A DNA stretch of 45,082 nt from CAZRGV01 sp964599655 (GTDB lineage Bacteria; Planctomycetota; Planctomycetia; Isosphaerales; Isosphaeraceae): contig CAZRGV010000041.1 in NCBI GenBank assembly GCA_964599655.1, positions 1 through 45,082 of the forward strand, in the 5' to 3' direction. Position 1 is the first letter of the stretch. Each line of letters opens with the position of its first letter. A model generated the notes under the pieces. The model saw only the letters and a program-made list of their open reading frames with translations. It had not been told where the DNA came from and did not search any database. Position numbers and translations under genes: made by a program. Below are positions 1 through 8,683 of this stretch, piece by piece.

Positions 1-2
1 AT

Positions 3-2069
3 CCGGTTGAGCGTGTATCCATAAAGGTAGAACACGAGCAGCGTGAGCGCGAGCTTCGAGGGGATCGCGACCATCCGTTCACCCGAGGCTTCCTTTGCCA
101 AAAGATGGCCCGCTACCTCGACCGGGTTTACAGTCCCGAACGGCTCTTGCATCCCTTGCGGCGGGTCGGACCGAAGGGGGAAGGGCGGTTCGAGCCGATT
201 GGCTGGGACGAGGCGATCGCGACCATCGCCGATCGCTTCGCCGCCATCGCGGCCTCGGCCGATGGCCCGCAGGCGATCTTGCCCTACAGTTACTACGGCA
301 CGATGGGCAAGCTCCAGGCCAGCAGCCTCGACCGCCGGTTCTTCCACCGCCTCGGCGCCTCGATGCTCGACCGCACCATCTGCGCTTCGGCCGGTGCGCA
401 GGGCTACGAGTACACCCTCGGCCAAGGCCGGCTCGGGGCCGATCCCCTGGCTGTGCCGAATGGCAGGCTGATCCTCAACTGGGGCTCGAACACCGCCAAC
501 ACGAACAGCCATCTCTGGAGCCTCATGATCGAGGCCCGCAAGCGAGGGGCCACGCTGGTCGCGATCGACCCCTACAAGAGCCCCACCGCCCGACGCTGCG
601 ACTGGCACATTCCGCTCCGCCCCGGAACCGACGCGGCCCTGGCGCTCGGAATGATGAACGTGATCTGGCGCCTGGGACTTCAGGACGACGACTTCCTCGA
701 ACGAGGCACGGTCGGCGCCGATCTGCTCCGACAGCGCGTTCTGGACGAATACCCGCCTGATCGCGTGGCCCGAATCACGGGGCTGGACATCGAAACCATC
801 GAAACGCTCGGCCGGCGCTACGCGACCGAGCAACCCTCGCTGATCCGGCTCAATTACGGGCTTCAGCGCCATTTTGGCGGCGGCATGGCCGTGCGAACCA
901 TCGCCTGCCTGCCGGCGATCGTCGGCGCCTGGCGGCATCACGGGGGCGGGGCCCTGCTCACGACGAGCGGGACTTACGACTTCGCCATGAACCGGCTCAC
1001 GCGACCCGACCTCGTTCCGCCAGGAACTCGCACCGTCAACATGAACCAGCTTGCCGAGGCCCTGGCCGGCGAGCTGCCCGGACCGCCGGTTCGGGCCCTT
1101 TACGTCTACAACAGCAACCCCGCCGCCGTCGCGCCCAACCAGGCCAAGGTGCTGCGCGGGCTCCGTCGCGACGACCTTTTCACCGTCGTTCACGAGCAGT
1201 TCGCGACCGACACCGTCGATTTCGCCGACATCGTGCTGCCCGCGACGACCCAGCTCGAACACCTCGACGTCCACGGCTCGTACGGCCATCACTTCGTGAT
1301 GCTCAACCCACCGGCCATCGCCCCACTCGGCGAATGCCGCTCGAACAACGACGTCTTCCGCGCGCTGGCGAGCCGGCTCGGTTTCGAGTCCTCGCTCTTT
1401 CCCGACGACGAAACCCTTGCGCGTGAGGCCCTCGACGGAGGCCCCTCGATGCAAGGCATCACCCTGGAACGGCTTCGAGACGTCGGCTCGATCCGGCTCA
1501 ACCTGCCGGAAACCTACGCCCCGTTCGCCGACGGCCGGTTCCCCACGCCGTCCGGCAAGTGCGAGCTTTACTCGGAGCGGATGAAGGCCGACGGCCTCGA
1601 CCCGTTGCCGTCGTACGTCCCGCCGCTCGAAGATCCCCAAACGCGACCCGAGCTGGCCGCGCGCTACCCGCTGCAACTGATCTGCCCGCCACGGCCGCAG
1701 TTCCTCAACTCGACGTTCGCCAACTCCGAGGAGCACCGCAAGGCGGCCGGCGACCCGACCATCGAGCTCAGCGCCGAGGATGCCGCGAGCCGAGGACTGG
1801 CCCAAGGGCAGTGGGCCCTGGTTTACAATGATCGCGGTCGGTTCCAGGCCCGCGTCGCGCTGACGGGCGCGGTCCGGCCCGGCGTGGCCGTTTCGACCGG
1901 CATTTACTGGAACAAGCTCAGCCCGGGCCGCTCGAACGTCAACAGCACGACCTCATCGGCCCTCACCGACATGGGAGGCGGCGCGACCTTCTTCGACAAC
2001 CTCGTCGAGGTCCGGCCTCTTGAGCCCGGAACCGACGACGAATCCCCCTCCGCGGGAGACACGGCATGA
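3..2069 (+). CDS. Molybdopterin oxidoreductase, large catalytic subunit (5' end outside window)
   Basis: The reading frame is open to the left edge, so the true start lies outside. The first codons encode the end of a Mop [4Fe-4S] domain: a RGDRDHPFTRGFLC segment that carries the last cluster cysteine, just before ARYLDRVYSPERLL. The central molybdopterin-binding region follows (GWDEAIATIADRF, LNWGSNTANTN), then a molydop-binding C-terminal domain beginning near PTPSGKCELYSE. In this superfamily (formate dehydrogenase, nitrate reductase, BisC-like) the protein binds a bis-pterin Mo or W cofactor and an Fe-S cluster and carries out two-electron redox chemistry. The substrate cannot be named from what is visible, and no selenocysteine TGA is evident. 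A small zinc-ribbon gene overlaps its stop codon by ATGA. An internal ATG at 105 exists but would discard the cluster cysteine, so it is not the start. Confidence 0.85.
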   Translation, partial: PVERVSIKVEHEQRERELRGDRDHPFTRGFLCQKMARYLDRVYSPERLLHPLRRVGPKGEGRFEPIGWDEAIATIADRFAAIAASADGPQAILPYSYYGTMGKLQASSLDRRFFHRLGASMLDRTICASAGAQGYEYTLGQGRLGADPLAVPNGRLILNWGSNTANTNSHLWSLMIEARKRGATLVAIDPYKSPTARRCDWHIPLRPGTDAALALGMMNVIWRLGLQDDDFLERGTVGADLLRQRVLDEYPPDRVARITGLDIETIETLGRRYATEQPSLIRLNYGLQRHFGGGMAVRTIACLPAIVGAWRHHGGGALLTTSGTYDFAMNRLTRPDLVPPGTRTVNMNQLAEALAGELPGPPVRALYVYNSNPAAVAPNQAKVLRGLRRDDLFTVVHEQFATDTVDFADIVLPATTQLEHLDVHGSYGHHFVMLNPPAIAPLGECRSNNDVFRALASRLGFESSLFPDDETLAREALDGGPSMQGITLERLRDVGSIRLNLPETYAPFADGRFPTPSGKCELYSERMKADGLDPLPSYVPPLEDPQTRPELAARYPLQLICPPRPQFLNSTFANSEEHRKAAGDPTIELSAEDAASRGLAQGQWALVYNDRGRFQARVALTGAVRPGVAVSTGIYWNKLSPGRSNVNSTTSSALTDMGGGATFFDNLVEVRPLEPGTDDESPSAGDTA

Positions 2070-2287
2070 GACCCGACGACCCTCCCGTTTGCCCGAACTG
2101 CAAGACCCCGCTTCGAGGGCTCGGCCAGTTGCCCGTCCGCGTCGGCGGCACGACCCGCGGCTGGCACTTCTTCCTCGGCGAGCTGGCCGACCTCGGCGAG
2201 TCGATCAAGCCGCTGGACCTCTACCGCTGCGAGTCGTGCGGGCGCCTCGAATTCTACGACCACGACTTCAGCCTCCCGGAACGTTGA
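2066..2287 (+). CDS. Small zinc-ribbon protein
   Basis: This is a 73-residue protein with two CxxC knuckles (CPNC near residues 9-12 and CESC near 52-55), which together form a zinc-ribbon. I do not recognise a named family. The ATG overlaps the stop codon of the molybdopterin oxidoreductase in an ATGA junction, so the two genes are probably translationally coupled. It may help assemble or regulate that enzyme, but this is inference from position only. Confidence 0.65.
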   Translation: MRPDDPPVCPNCKTPLRGLGQLPVRVGGTTRGWHFFLGELADLGESIKPLDLYRCESCGRLEFYDHDFSLPER

Positions 2288-2305
2288 ACAAAGGACCAGC
2301 CCCTC

Positions 2306-2605
2306 ATGACCTCGTTGCTCCAACGACTCTTCCGACCCCGACCGACGGTCCGTCACCTGACCTTCACCGTCTACACCCGGCAAGACTGCTGTTGCTGCCA
2401 TAAGGCCCTCGATCTTTTGAAGATCCACCAGCGCAGGCATGGCTTCACGATCGAGGAAATCGACGTCGATTCCGATCCCTCGCTTGCCGAACAATACGGT
2501 CTGAGCGTGCCGGTCGTGGCGGTCGACGGCAAGGTCCGGTTCAAGGGGCTGGTGAACCCGGTCCTGCTCGATCGTCTGCTCGAGGCCGAAGGGAAGGGGC
2601 GCTGA
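2306..2605 (+). CDS. Glutaredoxin-like (thioredoxin-fold) protein
   Basis: The 99-residue protein has a short basic N-terminus, then a beta strand (LTFTVYTR) leading into a QDCCCCHKALDLL active-site region. The four adjacent cysteines contain the CxxC of the glutaredoxin-like DUF836 family. The cis-proline loop VPVVAVDGK follows near residues 71-79. These are the marks of a thiol-disulfide oxidoreductase. The start has an upstream AAAGGA ribosome-binding site, and the stop is one base from the next start. The CCCC run is unusual, since most homologues have CxLC; the extra cysteines might bind a metal. Confidence 0.75.
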   Translation: MTSLLQRLFRPRPTVRHLTFTVYTRQDCCCCHKALDLLKIHQRRHGFTIEEIDVDSDPSLAEQYGLSVPVVAVDGKVRFKGLVNPVLLDRLLEAEGKGR

Positions 2606-2606
2606 G

Positions 2607-3308
2607 ATGGCCTGGCCCTTGCCCGAATGCGCGGTGCTCGGCCTCTTCGGCAAGAAGCCCGAGCCAGGCCGGGTCAAGACGCGGCTGGCTTCGGCTTTTG
2701 GCCCCGAGTTCGCGGCCGAGGCGCACGAGGCGATGCTCTTCGACACGATCGAGCTCTGGGCGTTCGACCGCGTGCTCGCGCCCGGCGGCCGTCGCGTTTT
2801 CGTCTTCGCGCCCGACGACGCCGGACCCTGGTTCGACTCGCGAGTGCCCGCCAGCTTCGCTCTCCAGGCCCAGACCGGTGGCGATCTCGGTCAACGGATG
2901 AAGAACTTCTTTGCCGGCGAGTTCGAGGACGGAGCCGCGAAGGTCGTTCTGATCGGCTCCGACAGCCCGACGCTCGACCCGACCCACGTCATCAGCGCGT
3001 TCCTCTGCCTCGACTCGCGTGACGTGGTTCTCGGACCATCGACCGACGGCGGCTATTACCTCATCGGCTGCCGGCCCCCGTTGCCGCCGATCTTCGACGG
3101 CATCGACTGGAGCACGCCGCACGTGCTCGGCCAGACCATCGACCGCCTGAGCGATTCGGGACGCTCGCTGGCCGTGCTGCCACCCTGGTACGACATCGAC
3201 ACGCCCGACGACTGGCGAACCCTCGCCGGCCACCTTCGAGCCATGCGGCTCTCGGGCATGGAACCCGGGTTGCCTCGCGTCGAGGCCCTGATGGCCGAGA
3301 CGCGTTGA
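2607..3308 (+). CDS. TIGR04282/DUF2064 family glycosyltransferase
   Basis: This 233-residue protein has a GT-A-type nucleotidyl/glycosyltransferase fold: GKKPEPGRVKTRLA near the N-terminus, IGSDSPTLDP as the metal-binding DxD-like region, and STDGGYYLIG with a later YDIDTPDDW. These are diagnostic of the DUF2064/TIGR04282 family, some members of which are annotated as arsenosugar biosynthesis glycosyltransferases and are distant relatives of CofC. The exact acceptor is unknown. The gene starts one base after the glutaredoxin-like gene and is followed after 22 bp by the isoaspartyl peptidase, so it is probably the fourth gene of an operon that began with the molybdoenzyme. Confidence 0.8.
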   Translation: MAWPLPECAVLGLFGKKPEPGRVKTRLASAFGPEFAAEAHEAMLFDTIELWAFDRVLAPGGRRVFVFAPDDAGPWFDSRVPASFALQAQTGGDLGQRMKNFFAGEFEDGAAKVVLIGSDSPTLDPTHVISAFLCLDSRDVVLGPSTDGGYYLIGCRPPLPPIFDGIDWSTPHVLGQTIDRLSDSGRSLAVLPPWYDIDTPDDWRTLAGHLRAMRLSGMEPGLPRVEALMAETR

Positions 3309-3330
3309 GCCCGCTCGGGGAGGTCCGGGG

Positions 3331-4263
3331 ATGTCCAGCGCGAAGGTGGTCCTGGTGGTTCACGGAGGCGCGGGCTCGGCCGCATCGCCGTCGCTGACCC
3401 CGGACGAGGAAGCCCCGTACCGCGAGGCCCTCGCCGACGCGTTGCAAGCCGGCTTCCAACGGCTTCAGAACGGCGGTTCGAGTGTCGACGCGGTCGAGGC
3501 GGCGATTGTCGTGCTCGAAGATGGCCCACTCTTCAACGCCGGCCGCGGGTCGGTCTTCACGAGCGACGGACGCCACGAGCTGGACGCCTCGATCATGGAC
3601 GGGGCCTCGCAACGGGCGGGCGCTGTGGCGGGAGTTTCGGTCGTCAGGAACCCGATCTCCGCCGCCCGAGCCGTGATGGAACGCTCGCCGCACGTCCTGC
3701 TCGCCGGTCCCGGCGCCGACGCGTTCGCCCGGGAGTGCGGCCTGGCGATCGTCGAACCCTCGTACTTCTCCACCGACCGCCGCCGCGACGAGCTGGAAGC
3801 GTTCCTCCGTCGAGAGCACGCGGGCGCTTCGTCCGGATCGAATCGTTCGCTCGGCACGGTCGGCGCCGTGGCACTCGATCGGAACGGGCATCTCGCGGCG
3901 GGAACCTCCACGGGAGGCATCACCGGCAAGCGGTTCGGCCGCGTCGGGGACTCGCCGATTCCAGGGGCCGGCACCTTCGCCGACGACGCCCGTTGCGCCG
4001 TCTCCTGCACCGGCCAGGGAGAGTTTTTCCTCCGGTTCGTCATCGCCCACGAGATCGCTTCGCTCGTGACGTACCAGGGCCTGACTGTGGCGGAGGCGGG
4101 CCATCAGGTCATTCACGGCACCCTGGCTCGCGCCGGCGGGCAGGGGGGCGCCATCATCCTCGACGCCCAGGGCCGCGCCGCCATGCCGTTCCACGCGCAG
4201 CGGATGTATCGAGGCGCGATCGACGAGAACGGCGCACGTCGTATCGCGATCTTTCCGGATTGA
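3331..4263 (+). CDS. iaaA: Isoaspartyl peptidase / plant-type L-asparaginase
   Basis: The 310-residue protein is an N-terminal nucleophile (Ntn) hydrolase. It opens with VVHGGAGS, has FNAGRGSVFTSDG and ELDASIMDG in the alpha-chain region, and a GTVGAVALD cleavage site at which Thr176 would become the free nucleophile after self-cleavage. The beta chain then shows TSTGGITGKRFGRVGDSPIPGAGT, with its substrate-binding Arg and Asp. The family hydrolyses beta-aspartyl dipeptides and L-asparagine in the cytoplasm. An upstream GGGGAGGTCCGGGG stretch provides a ribosome-binding site. It is the last gene of the plus-strand block and converges with the cytochrome gene. Confidence 0.88.
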   Translation: MSSAKVVLVVHGGAGSAASPSLTPDEEAPYREALADALQAGFQRLQNGGSSVDAVEAAIVVLEDGPLFNAGRGSVFTSDGRHELDASIMDGASQRAGAVAGVSVVRNPISAARAVMERSPHVLLAGPGADAFARECGLAIVEPSYFSTDRRRDELEAFLRREHAGASSGSNRSLGTVGAVALDRNGHLAAGTSTGGITGKRFGRVGDSPIPGAGTFADDARCAVSCTGQGEFFLRFVIAHEIASLVTYQGLTVAEAGHQVIHGTLARAGGQGGAIILDAQGRAAMPFHAQRMYRGAIDENGARRIAIFPD

Positions 4264-4344
4264 ATTTCACTCTGGCACATTTCACAAAACGTACTGAAAT
4301 TATCAACAATTTTGAATCACAACAAAATTATCATTCAAACAAAC
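4264..4344. other. AT-rich convergent spacer
   Basis: These 81 bp between two convergent genes are markedly AT-rich compared with their surroundings. Short A and T runs occur on both strands, but I do not see a convincing GC hairpin. The spacer probably ends transcription from both sides, which is inferred only from position and composition. Confidence 0.4.
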
Positions 4345-6204
4345 TCAATCGCCGGCTGATCGGATTCCGTCGTCGCCGTCTCGATAAACGCGGATAGAAT
4401 GGTTGATAAACGAGGAGTGCGCCATCGCCTCCTTGACCAGCGGCATGTGGCATTCGATGCAGCCCTTCGACGGGTTGACGGGGCAGGAGGGAAGCCGTTT
4501 CGCGAGCGATTCGGACGGCGATGGCTCTTCGCTGGAGTGGCACGCGAGGCACTTTGACTCGTAGAACGCGCGGTCCTTGCGGGCGTCCTGGTGAGGGTTG
4601 TGACAGGTCACGCAGGTGAAGGTCCGGCTGCCGGGGTCGTAGCATCGGCTCTGGGAGAACACGGCGGCCTGGAATCGGGCGGCGCTGCGGCGATCGAGCT
4701 GGATCGCGCCGCCTCGAGGCCGGTGACACTGGCCGCAAAGGTTCGTGATCTCGAGCGCCGTGGCGTGCTTCGGGAGGGCAATCGCCATCTCGGGATAGGT
4801 TGATTCAACAGCCTTGATATGATTACCTGCGGGACCGTGACATCGTTCGCAACCGATCCCCCGGTCGCTCGAGGCTGGTCCGGTGTGGTCTCTCGCGGCG
4901 CGGACCTCGGTCGTGTGGCAGTCGAGGCAATGGTGCAGGCCCTCGGCGTCGAGCGGCCGGCCAAGGAAGGTGCCGAGGCTGGACGGATGTGTTGCGTGGC
5001 CGGTCGTGCGGTCCCAGCCGATCTCCTTGCCGTAGTAGGACATCCGGAGCTCTCGAAGCTGGCCCGTCTCGTCGTGGCCGACCAGCGTCAGGCCGCGATG
5101 TCCCGAGCCGAACGCGTAGTCGACGAGGGCTTTCAGCGACTGATTTCCCTGATGGACCTCGGCCTCGATCGCGTCACCCTCGCGGCGGATGGTGTGCGTC
5201 ACCCCCGCATCGGCCGGGTCGGGAACCGGCTTTTCCGGCAAGGGCATCGTCGCGACCTCGGCCAGGGTCGGATAGGTTCGCGAGTGCCGGCTGTTCTGCT
5301 GGCCATGGTGGATCACGGGGTGGCACTCGCCGCAGCTCGCCGCTCCGGTGTAGGCTGCGGGCTCGAAGGTGATCGTCCCCTCGCCGTGATACGCCCTGGC
5401 ATCGGCGAGCGAAGCCGCGGCCCCCTTGGCGTCGCCGGCTTGCAACAGGGCGCGGCTTAAGAGCCAGGACGCTTCGGCGTCGGGTCCCTCGGCGAGCACG
5501 GCGTTGAGCCGGTCTCGGGCCTCGTTGGGCCTGGCCATCGAGAGCAGCATCCTCGCGAGCAGCTTGCTCAGAAGGGCAGGGGGCGGGGTGGAGCCGAAGG
5601 GCATCCGGATCGCCCGGAAGCTTCGCAAGATTGGGTCGGCGATCCGTGCGGCGTCGAGTGGGCGGTCACCGAGCAGACCGAGAATCAGCTCGGCCCGGGC
5701 CTCCGCCCCACCGATCACGTTGAATCGCTCGGCGACCTCGGCCGCGTCGGGAGTCTGATCTCTGTCGGCCTTGAGCCGTTCCAAGGCGCGGGCCGCTTCG
5801 TCCTGTTTCGGGTCGGCCAGCAGGGCGGCCTCGATCGCCGGCCAGCCGAGGACGGGGTTCTTCTGGCGGATCAGGCCCAGGCCGAGCAGTGTCAGGTCCT
5901 CGGCCCGCAAGGCGTGGGCTCCAAGTTGCCGATAGATCGCCTGGGCCTTGTCGTCCTGCTCCAATCGGGCCAGGGCTCGGGCCTGAAGCCGCAGCGCGTC
6001 CGGATCGTTGGGAGTCCGAGTCGTCGCTTCGTTCGCCGACGCGAGCGCCGCGGCCCAATCGTGCCGGTCGTAGGAGGCTCGCGCCCTGTCGAGCGGTTCG
6101 CCCAGTGGACCCGACCAAGCCCACCACGCGCCACCGGCGATGGCGACGACCGCGAGGACCAGGGCAATCCATCGGCCGATTGGCTTCCGAGAGGGAGAAT
6201 TCAT
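4345..6204 (-). CDS. Membrane-anchored TPR-heptaheme cytochrome c
   Basis: The 619-residue protein has a single N-terminal membrane helix (about residues 11-30), then a tetratricopeptide-repeat region (about 40-275), and then a C-terminal domain with seven CxxCH heme c sites: CGECH (291-295), CLDCH, CERCH, CGQCH, CVTCH, CLACH and CIECH. The CERCHGPAGNH segment and spacing resemble the cytochrome c554-like multiheme domain. It should be exported, face the periplasm and pass electrons, with the TPR part docking a partner. No terminal oxidase or reductase gene lies next to it. The electron partner is unknown, and the molybdoenzyme at the left edge is only a candidate. Confidence 0.85.
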   Translation of the reverse strand: MNSPSRKPIGRWIALVLAVVAIAGGAWWAWSGPLGEPLDRARASYDRHDWAAALASANEATTRTPNDPDALRLQARALARLEQDDKAQAIYRQLGAHALRAEDLTLLGLGLIRQKNPVLGWPAIEAALLADPKQDEAARALERLKADRDQTPDAAEVAERFNVIGGAEARAELILGLLGDRPLDAARIADPILRSFRAIRMPFGSTPPPALLSKLLARMLLSMARPNEARDRLNAVLAEGPDAEASWLLSRALLQAGDAKGAAASLADARAYHGEGTITFEPAAYTGAASCGECHPVIHHGQQNSRHSRTYPTLAEVATMPLPEKPVPDPADAGVTHTIRREGDAIEAEVHQGNQSLKALVDYAFGSGHRGLTLVGHDETGQLRELRMSYYGKEIGWDRTTGHATHPSSLGTFLGRPLDAEGLHHCLDCHTTEVRAARDHTGPASSDRGIGCERCHGPAGNHIKAVESTYPEMAIALPKHATALEITNLCGQCHRPRGGAIQLDRRSAARFQAAVFSQSRCYDPGSRTFTCVTCHNPHQDARKDRAFYESKCLACHSSEEPSPSESLAKRLPSCPVNPSKGCIECHMPLVKEAMAHSSFINHSIRVYRDGDDGIRSAGD

Positions 6205-6339
6205 TCCGGCAAACCCGGTTCCTGGAGGACATCGGCGAGAAGCGGACGAACCGTCGATTATCGAACCGAGCCCTCGAACCTGTCAAACCGGGCGTTCCGG
6301 GTCGTTACGACTGCGGCCGCCTTTCGGCTCCAGGAACCC

Positions 6340-7431
6340 TCAAGGGCCCGAGACCCGGCCCGAGTCGAAGGTTTCCATCTCTCGGAGGAGGTCGGCCGCT
6401 GCGGCGATGATGGGAAACGCCAGCGCCGCGCCGGTGCCTTCCCCCAGCCGGAGGCCAAGGTCGAGCAGTGGATCGAGCCCGAGCGCTTCGAGGGCGATCC
6501 GCTGGCCGGGCTCGGTGCTGCGATGCGCGGCGACCATCGAGCCGACCGCGGCCGGGCAAAGCTTCGCCGCGATCAGACCGGCGGTCACGCTGGCCAGGCC
6601 ATCAAGCACGACGAGCGTCTTGCCCCGAGCGGCGGCGATCGCCAGACCGGCCAGGCCGAGGATCTCGAACCCGCCAATCCTCGCCAGCCAGTCCCAGAGG
6701 TCTCGGCAATGCGGTCCGTGCCCTTGAAGCGCCTGCTCGACGACCGCTCGCTTGCGGTTGAGCCCCTCGTCGTCGAGTCCCGAGCCGCGGTCGACGACGT
6801 CCTCGACCTTCGAGCCGGTCAGTGCGGCGACCAGGGCGGCGGCCGTGGTCGTGTTGCCGATACCCATGTCCCCCAGGCCGATGACGTGGTACATCCGTGG
6901 ACCGACCCAGGCGCTTCCCAGTTGCAGGCCGTCGGCGAACGCCTGATACGCCTCCTCGCGGCTCATGGCCGGCCCTTCGAGGAAGTTCGAGGTTCCCGCG
7001 CGGATCGGCCTTGGCTGGAACCGCCAGCGGGGCGTGCCCATCAACCCTCGACGGAGCGACGCCACGCCCATGTCGACCACTTCCAGAGCCGCGCCGACGC
7101 GACCGACGATGGCGTTGATTGCCGCCCCTCCCGACAGGAATTTGGCCAGCATCTGGCCGGTGACCTCCTTCGGATAGGCACTGACGCCGGCCTGGGCGAC
7201 GCCGTGATCGGCGACAAAGAGGGCCAGCAGTTGCGCACTGGCGCGCGGCATGTCGGTGCGCTGGATGCCCGCCAATTGCTGGCCCAGCTCGAGCAGGCGC
7301 CCCAGGCTGCCCGGCGGCATCGCGAGTTGAAGCTGCCGTTGCCTGGCCTGCTCGACCCAGACCGGATCGGGCGGCTCGACGGCGCGGATCGCTCGCTCGA
7401 TGACGTTCGGCACCGGCGGCGGCGATTCCAT
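6340..7431 (-). CDS. cobT: Nicotinate-nucleotide-dimethylbenzimidazole phosphoribosyltransferase
   Basis: The 363-residue protein matches CobT along its length: PGSLGRLLELGQQLA near the N-terminus, ADHGVAQAGVSAYP, the GLGDMGIGNTTTAAA loop, GRGSGLDDEGLNRK, and near the C-terminus LGEGTGAALA, where Glu331 is the expected catalytic base. It makes alpha-ribazole phosphate for the lower ligand of cobalamin. The length is normal for CobT. The gene is 12 bp downstream of a DinB-like gene and may share its transcript. With the PduO-type adenosyltransferase at 9931 it points to cobalamin use or assembly in this organism. No cobalamin riboswitch was recognised upstream. Confidence 0.93.
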   Translation of the reverse strand: MESPPPVPNVIERAIRAVEPPDPVWVEQARQRQLQLAMPPGSLGRLLELGQQLAGIQRTDMPRASAQLLALFVADHGVAQAGVSAYPKEVTGQMLAKFLSGGAAINAIVGRVGAALEVVDMGVASLRRGLMGTPRWRFQPRPIRAGTSNFLEGPAMSREEAYQAFADGLQLGSAWVGPRMYHVIGLGDMGIGNTTTAAALVAALTGSKVEDVVDRGSGLDDEGLNRKRAVVEQALQGHGPHCRDLWDWLARIGGFEILGLAGLAIAAARGKTLVVLDGLASVTAGLIAAKLCPAAVGSMVAAHRSTEPGQRIALEALGLDPLLDLGLRLGEGTGAALAFPIIAAAADLLREMETFDSGRVSGP

Positions 7432-7443
7432 GGAGACCTCCGC

Positions 7444-7941
7444 TCAGAACGCGACGGGCCGATTCCGGAGCCGTCGGACCGGCACGAACTGGCCGGCATG
7501 AGTCAGAGCATGAACCCCCATCATGTTAAAGGCTTCACCCATGGTCCGCGCGCGGTGCCGGATGCGCTCGGGTCCGGGGCTGTCCAGCTCGGCATCGCTG
7601 AGGCTGTCGAGCACGGTGCGTGTCGCCTCGCGCTGGGCTCGCCAGAGCGCCTGGTACTCGGCCAGGGAGCGAAAACGGCCCTTGTCGCTGGACGACTGGG
7701 CCGCCGGCTCCCGGGCGTGGACCTCGGCGAATCCGTCGGGCAGGGGGGGGCAGGACCCCGGTCTGGCGGACTCGACAACCATCCGCTCCACCAGGATCAG
7801 ATGGCCGAGCTGCCAGGCGATGTGGTTCATCCCCTCAACCGGACGGACCAGCAAATCCTCATCGCTCAAGCCGTCCAGATAGCTGTCGATCACGAACTGG
7901 CTGGCCTGAAGCGAGTGGCGAATGGCGTCCTTGGCGTGCAT
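7444..7941 (-). CDS. DinB-fold protein, downstream copy
   Basis: The 165-residue protein is a four-helix DinB/YfiT-like protein. The likely metal-binding histidines are those in GMNHIAWQLGH and in GVHALTHAGQ, a typical DinB triad arrangement. Such proteins are thought to be metal-dependent hydrolases or thiol transferases, but most have no known substrate. It is a tandem paralogue of the gene directly upstream at 7984-8475; both share LVRPVEGMNHIAWQLGHL almost unchanged. It lies 12 bp before cobT on the same strand. Confidence 0.8.
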   Translation of the reverse strand: MHAKDAIRHSLQASQFVIDSYLDGLSDEDLLVRPVEGMNHIAWQLGHLILVERMVVESARPGSCPPLPDGFAEVHAREPAAQSSSDKGRFRSLAEYQALWRAQREATRTVLDSLSDAELDSPGPERIRHRARTMGEAFNMMGVHALTHAGQFVPVRRLRNRPVAF

Positions 7942-7983
7942 GGCTCCCCCCTTCCCGGGCCTGGATTTCAGAACGAACGATGT

Positions 7984-8475
7984 TTAGATGCTGACAGGCT
8001 TACCCAGCTTGCGGCGGACCGCCACGAACTGGCCGGCGTGCATCAGGGCGTGGGTTCCGCAGAGGTTGAGTAGTGCTCCAACGCTGGGCGCGAACGGCGG
8101 GAACGTCTCGGGATCGGTCCGACCCAGGTCGGATTCGTCGAGGCTGTCGAGAACGGCCTTGGTGGCATCCCGCTGCGCCTTCCAGAGCTCCTGGTAGCGG
8201 GCTCGCGACAGGAACTTGGAGGGATCGTCGATCTTGAATGACTCTCGGCCGTGGCCCTCCTCGAAGCCGGCGGGTAGGGCCGGGCAGGAGCCTGGCTTGA
8301 CCATCTCCACGAACCGGCGTTCGCTGGCGATCAAGTGGCCGAGTTGCCAGGCGATGTGGTTCATCCCCTCGACCGGACGGACCAGGAGGTCCGAGTCGTC
8401 GAGGTCGCCGATGTAGGCGCCGATCACCATGTCGCTGGTGTCGATCGTGTTGCGGATCGCGTCCTTGGTATTCAT
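7984..8475 (-). CDS. DinB-fold protein, upstream copy
   Basis: The 163-residue DinB-family protein has the same layout as its neighbour: MNHIAWQLGH in helix two and GTHALMHAGQFVAVRRKLG near the C-terminus supply the expected histidines. It begins MNTKDAIRNTID, while the other copy begins MHAKDAIRHSLQ, and the proteins align without large gaps, so this is a tandem duplication that has since diverged. The 42-bp spacer suggests that the pair is co-transcribed. Function is unknown beyond the family prediction of a metal-binding enzyme. Confidence 0.8.
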   Translation of the reverse strand: MNTKDAIRNTIDTSDMVIGAYIGDLDDSDLLVRPVEGMNHIAWQLGHLIASERRFVEMVKPGSCPALPAGFEEGHGRESFKIDDPSKFLSRARYQELWKAQRDATKAVLDSLDESDLGRTDPETFPPFAPSVGALLNLCGTHALMHAGQFVAVRRKLGKPVSI

Positions 8476-8683
8476 GAAATCACCTGGTTGAGTTTCGAGG
8501 ACTCGAGGCCGGCACCCCTACCGGCACGATCGAGGGCCCTCGACGGAGGATCCTATCAAACGGTCCAGTGAGTCGAGTCTTCGCCGGCTTCCTTCGAGCG
8601 GGCATCCGGACTCGGAACGGAACTCGCGTGGGTCGCGACGCGCGAAGGTTCCAACGCGAAGGGAGACGCCCGGAGCGGCCGGA
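8476..8683. other. Intergenic spacer, no gene seen
   Basis: These 208 bp lie between the end of the beta-propeller gene and the start of the DinB pair, both on the minus strand. I see no convincing reading frame, hairpin terminator or RNA. The part next to 8475 should hold the promoter of the DinB-cobT unit. Confidence 0.3.

Noticed and set aside
3331..4263. Considered as a glycosylasparaginase (aspartylglucosaminidase)
   Set aside because: The N-terminal HGGAGS and the GTVGAV site fit the plant-type asparaginase/isoaspartyl peptidase better.
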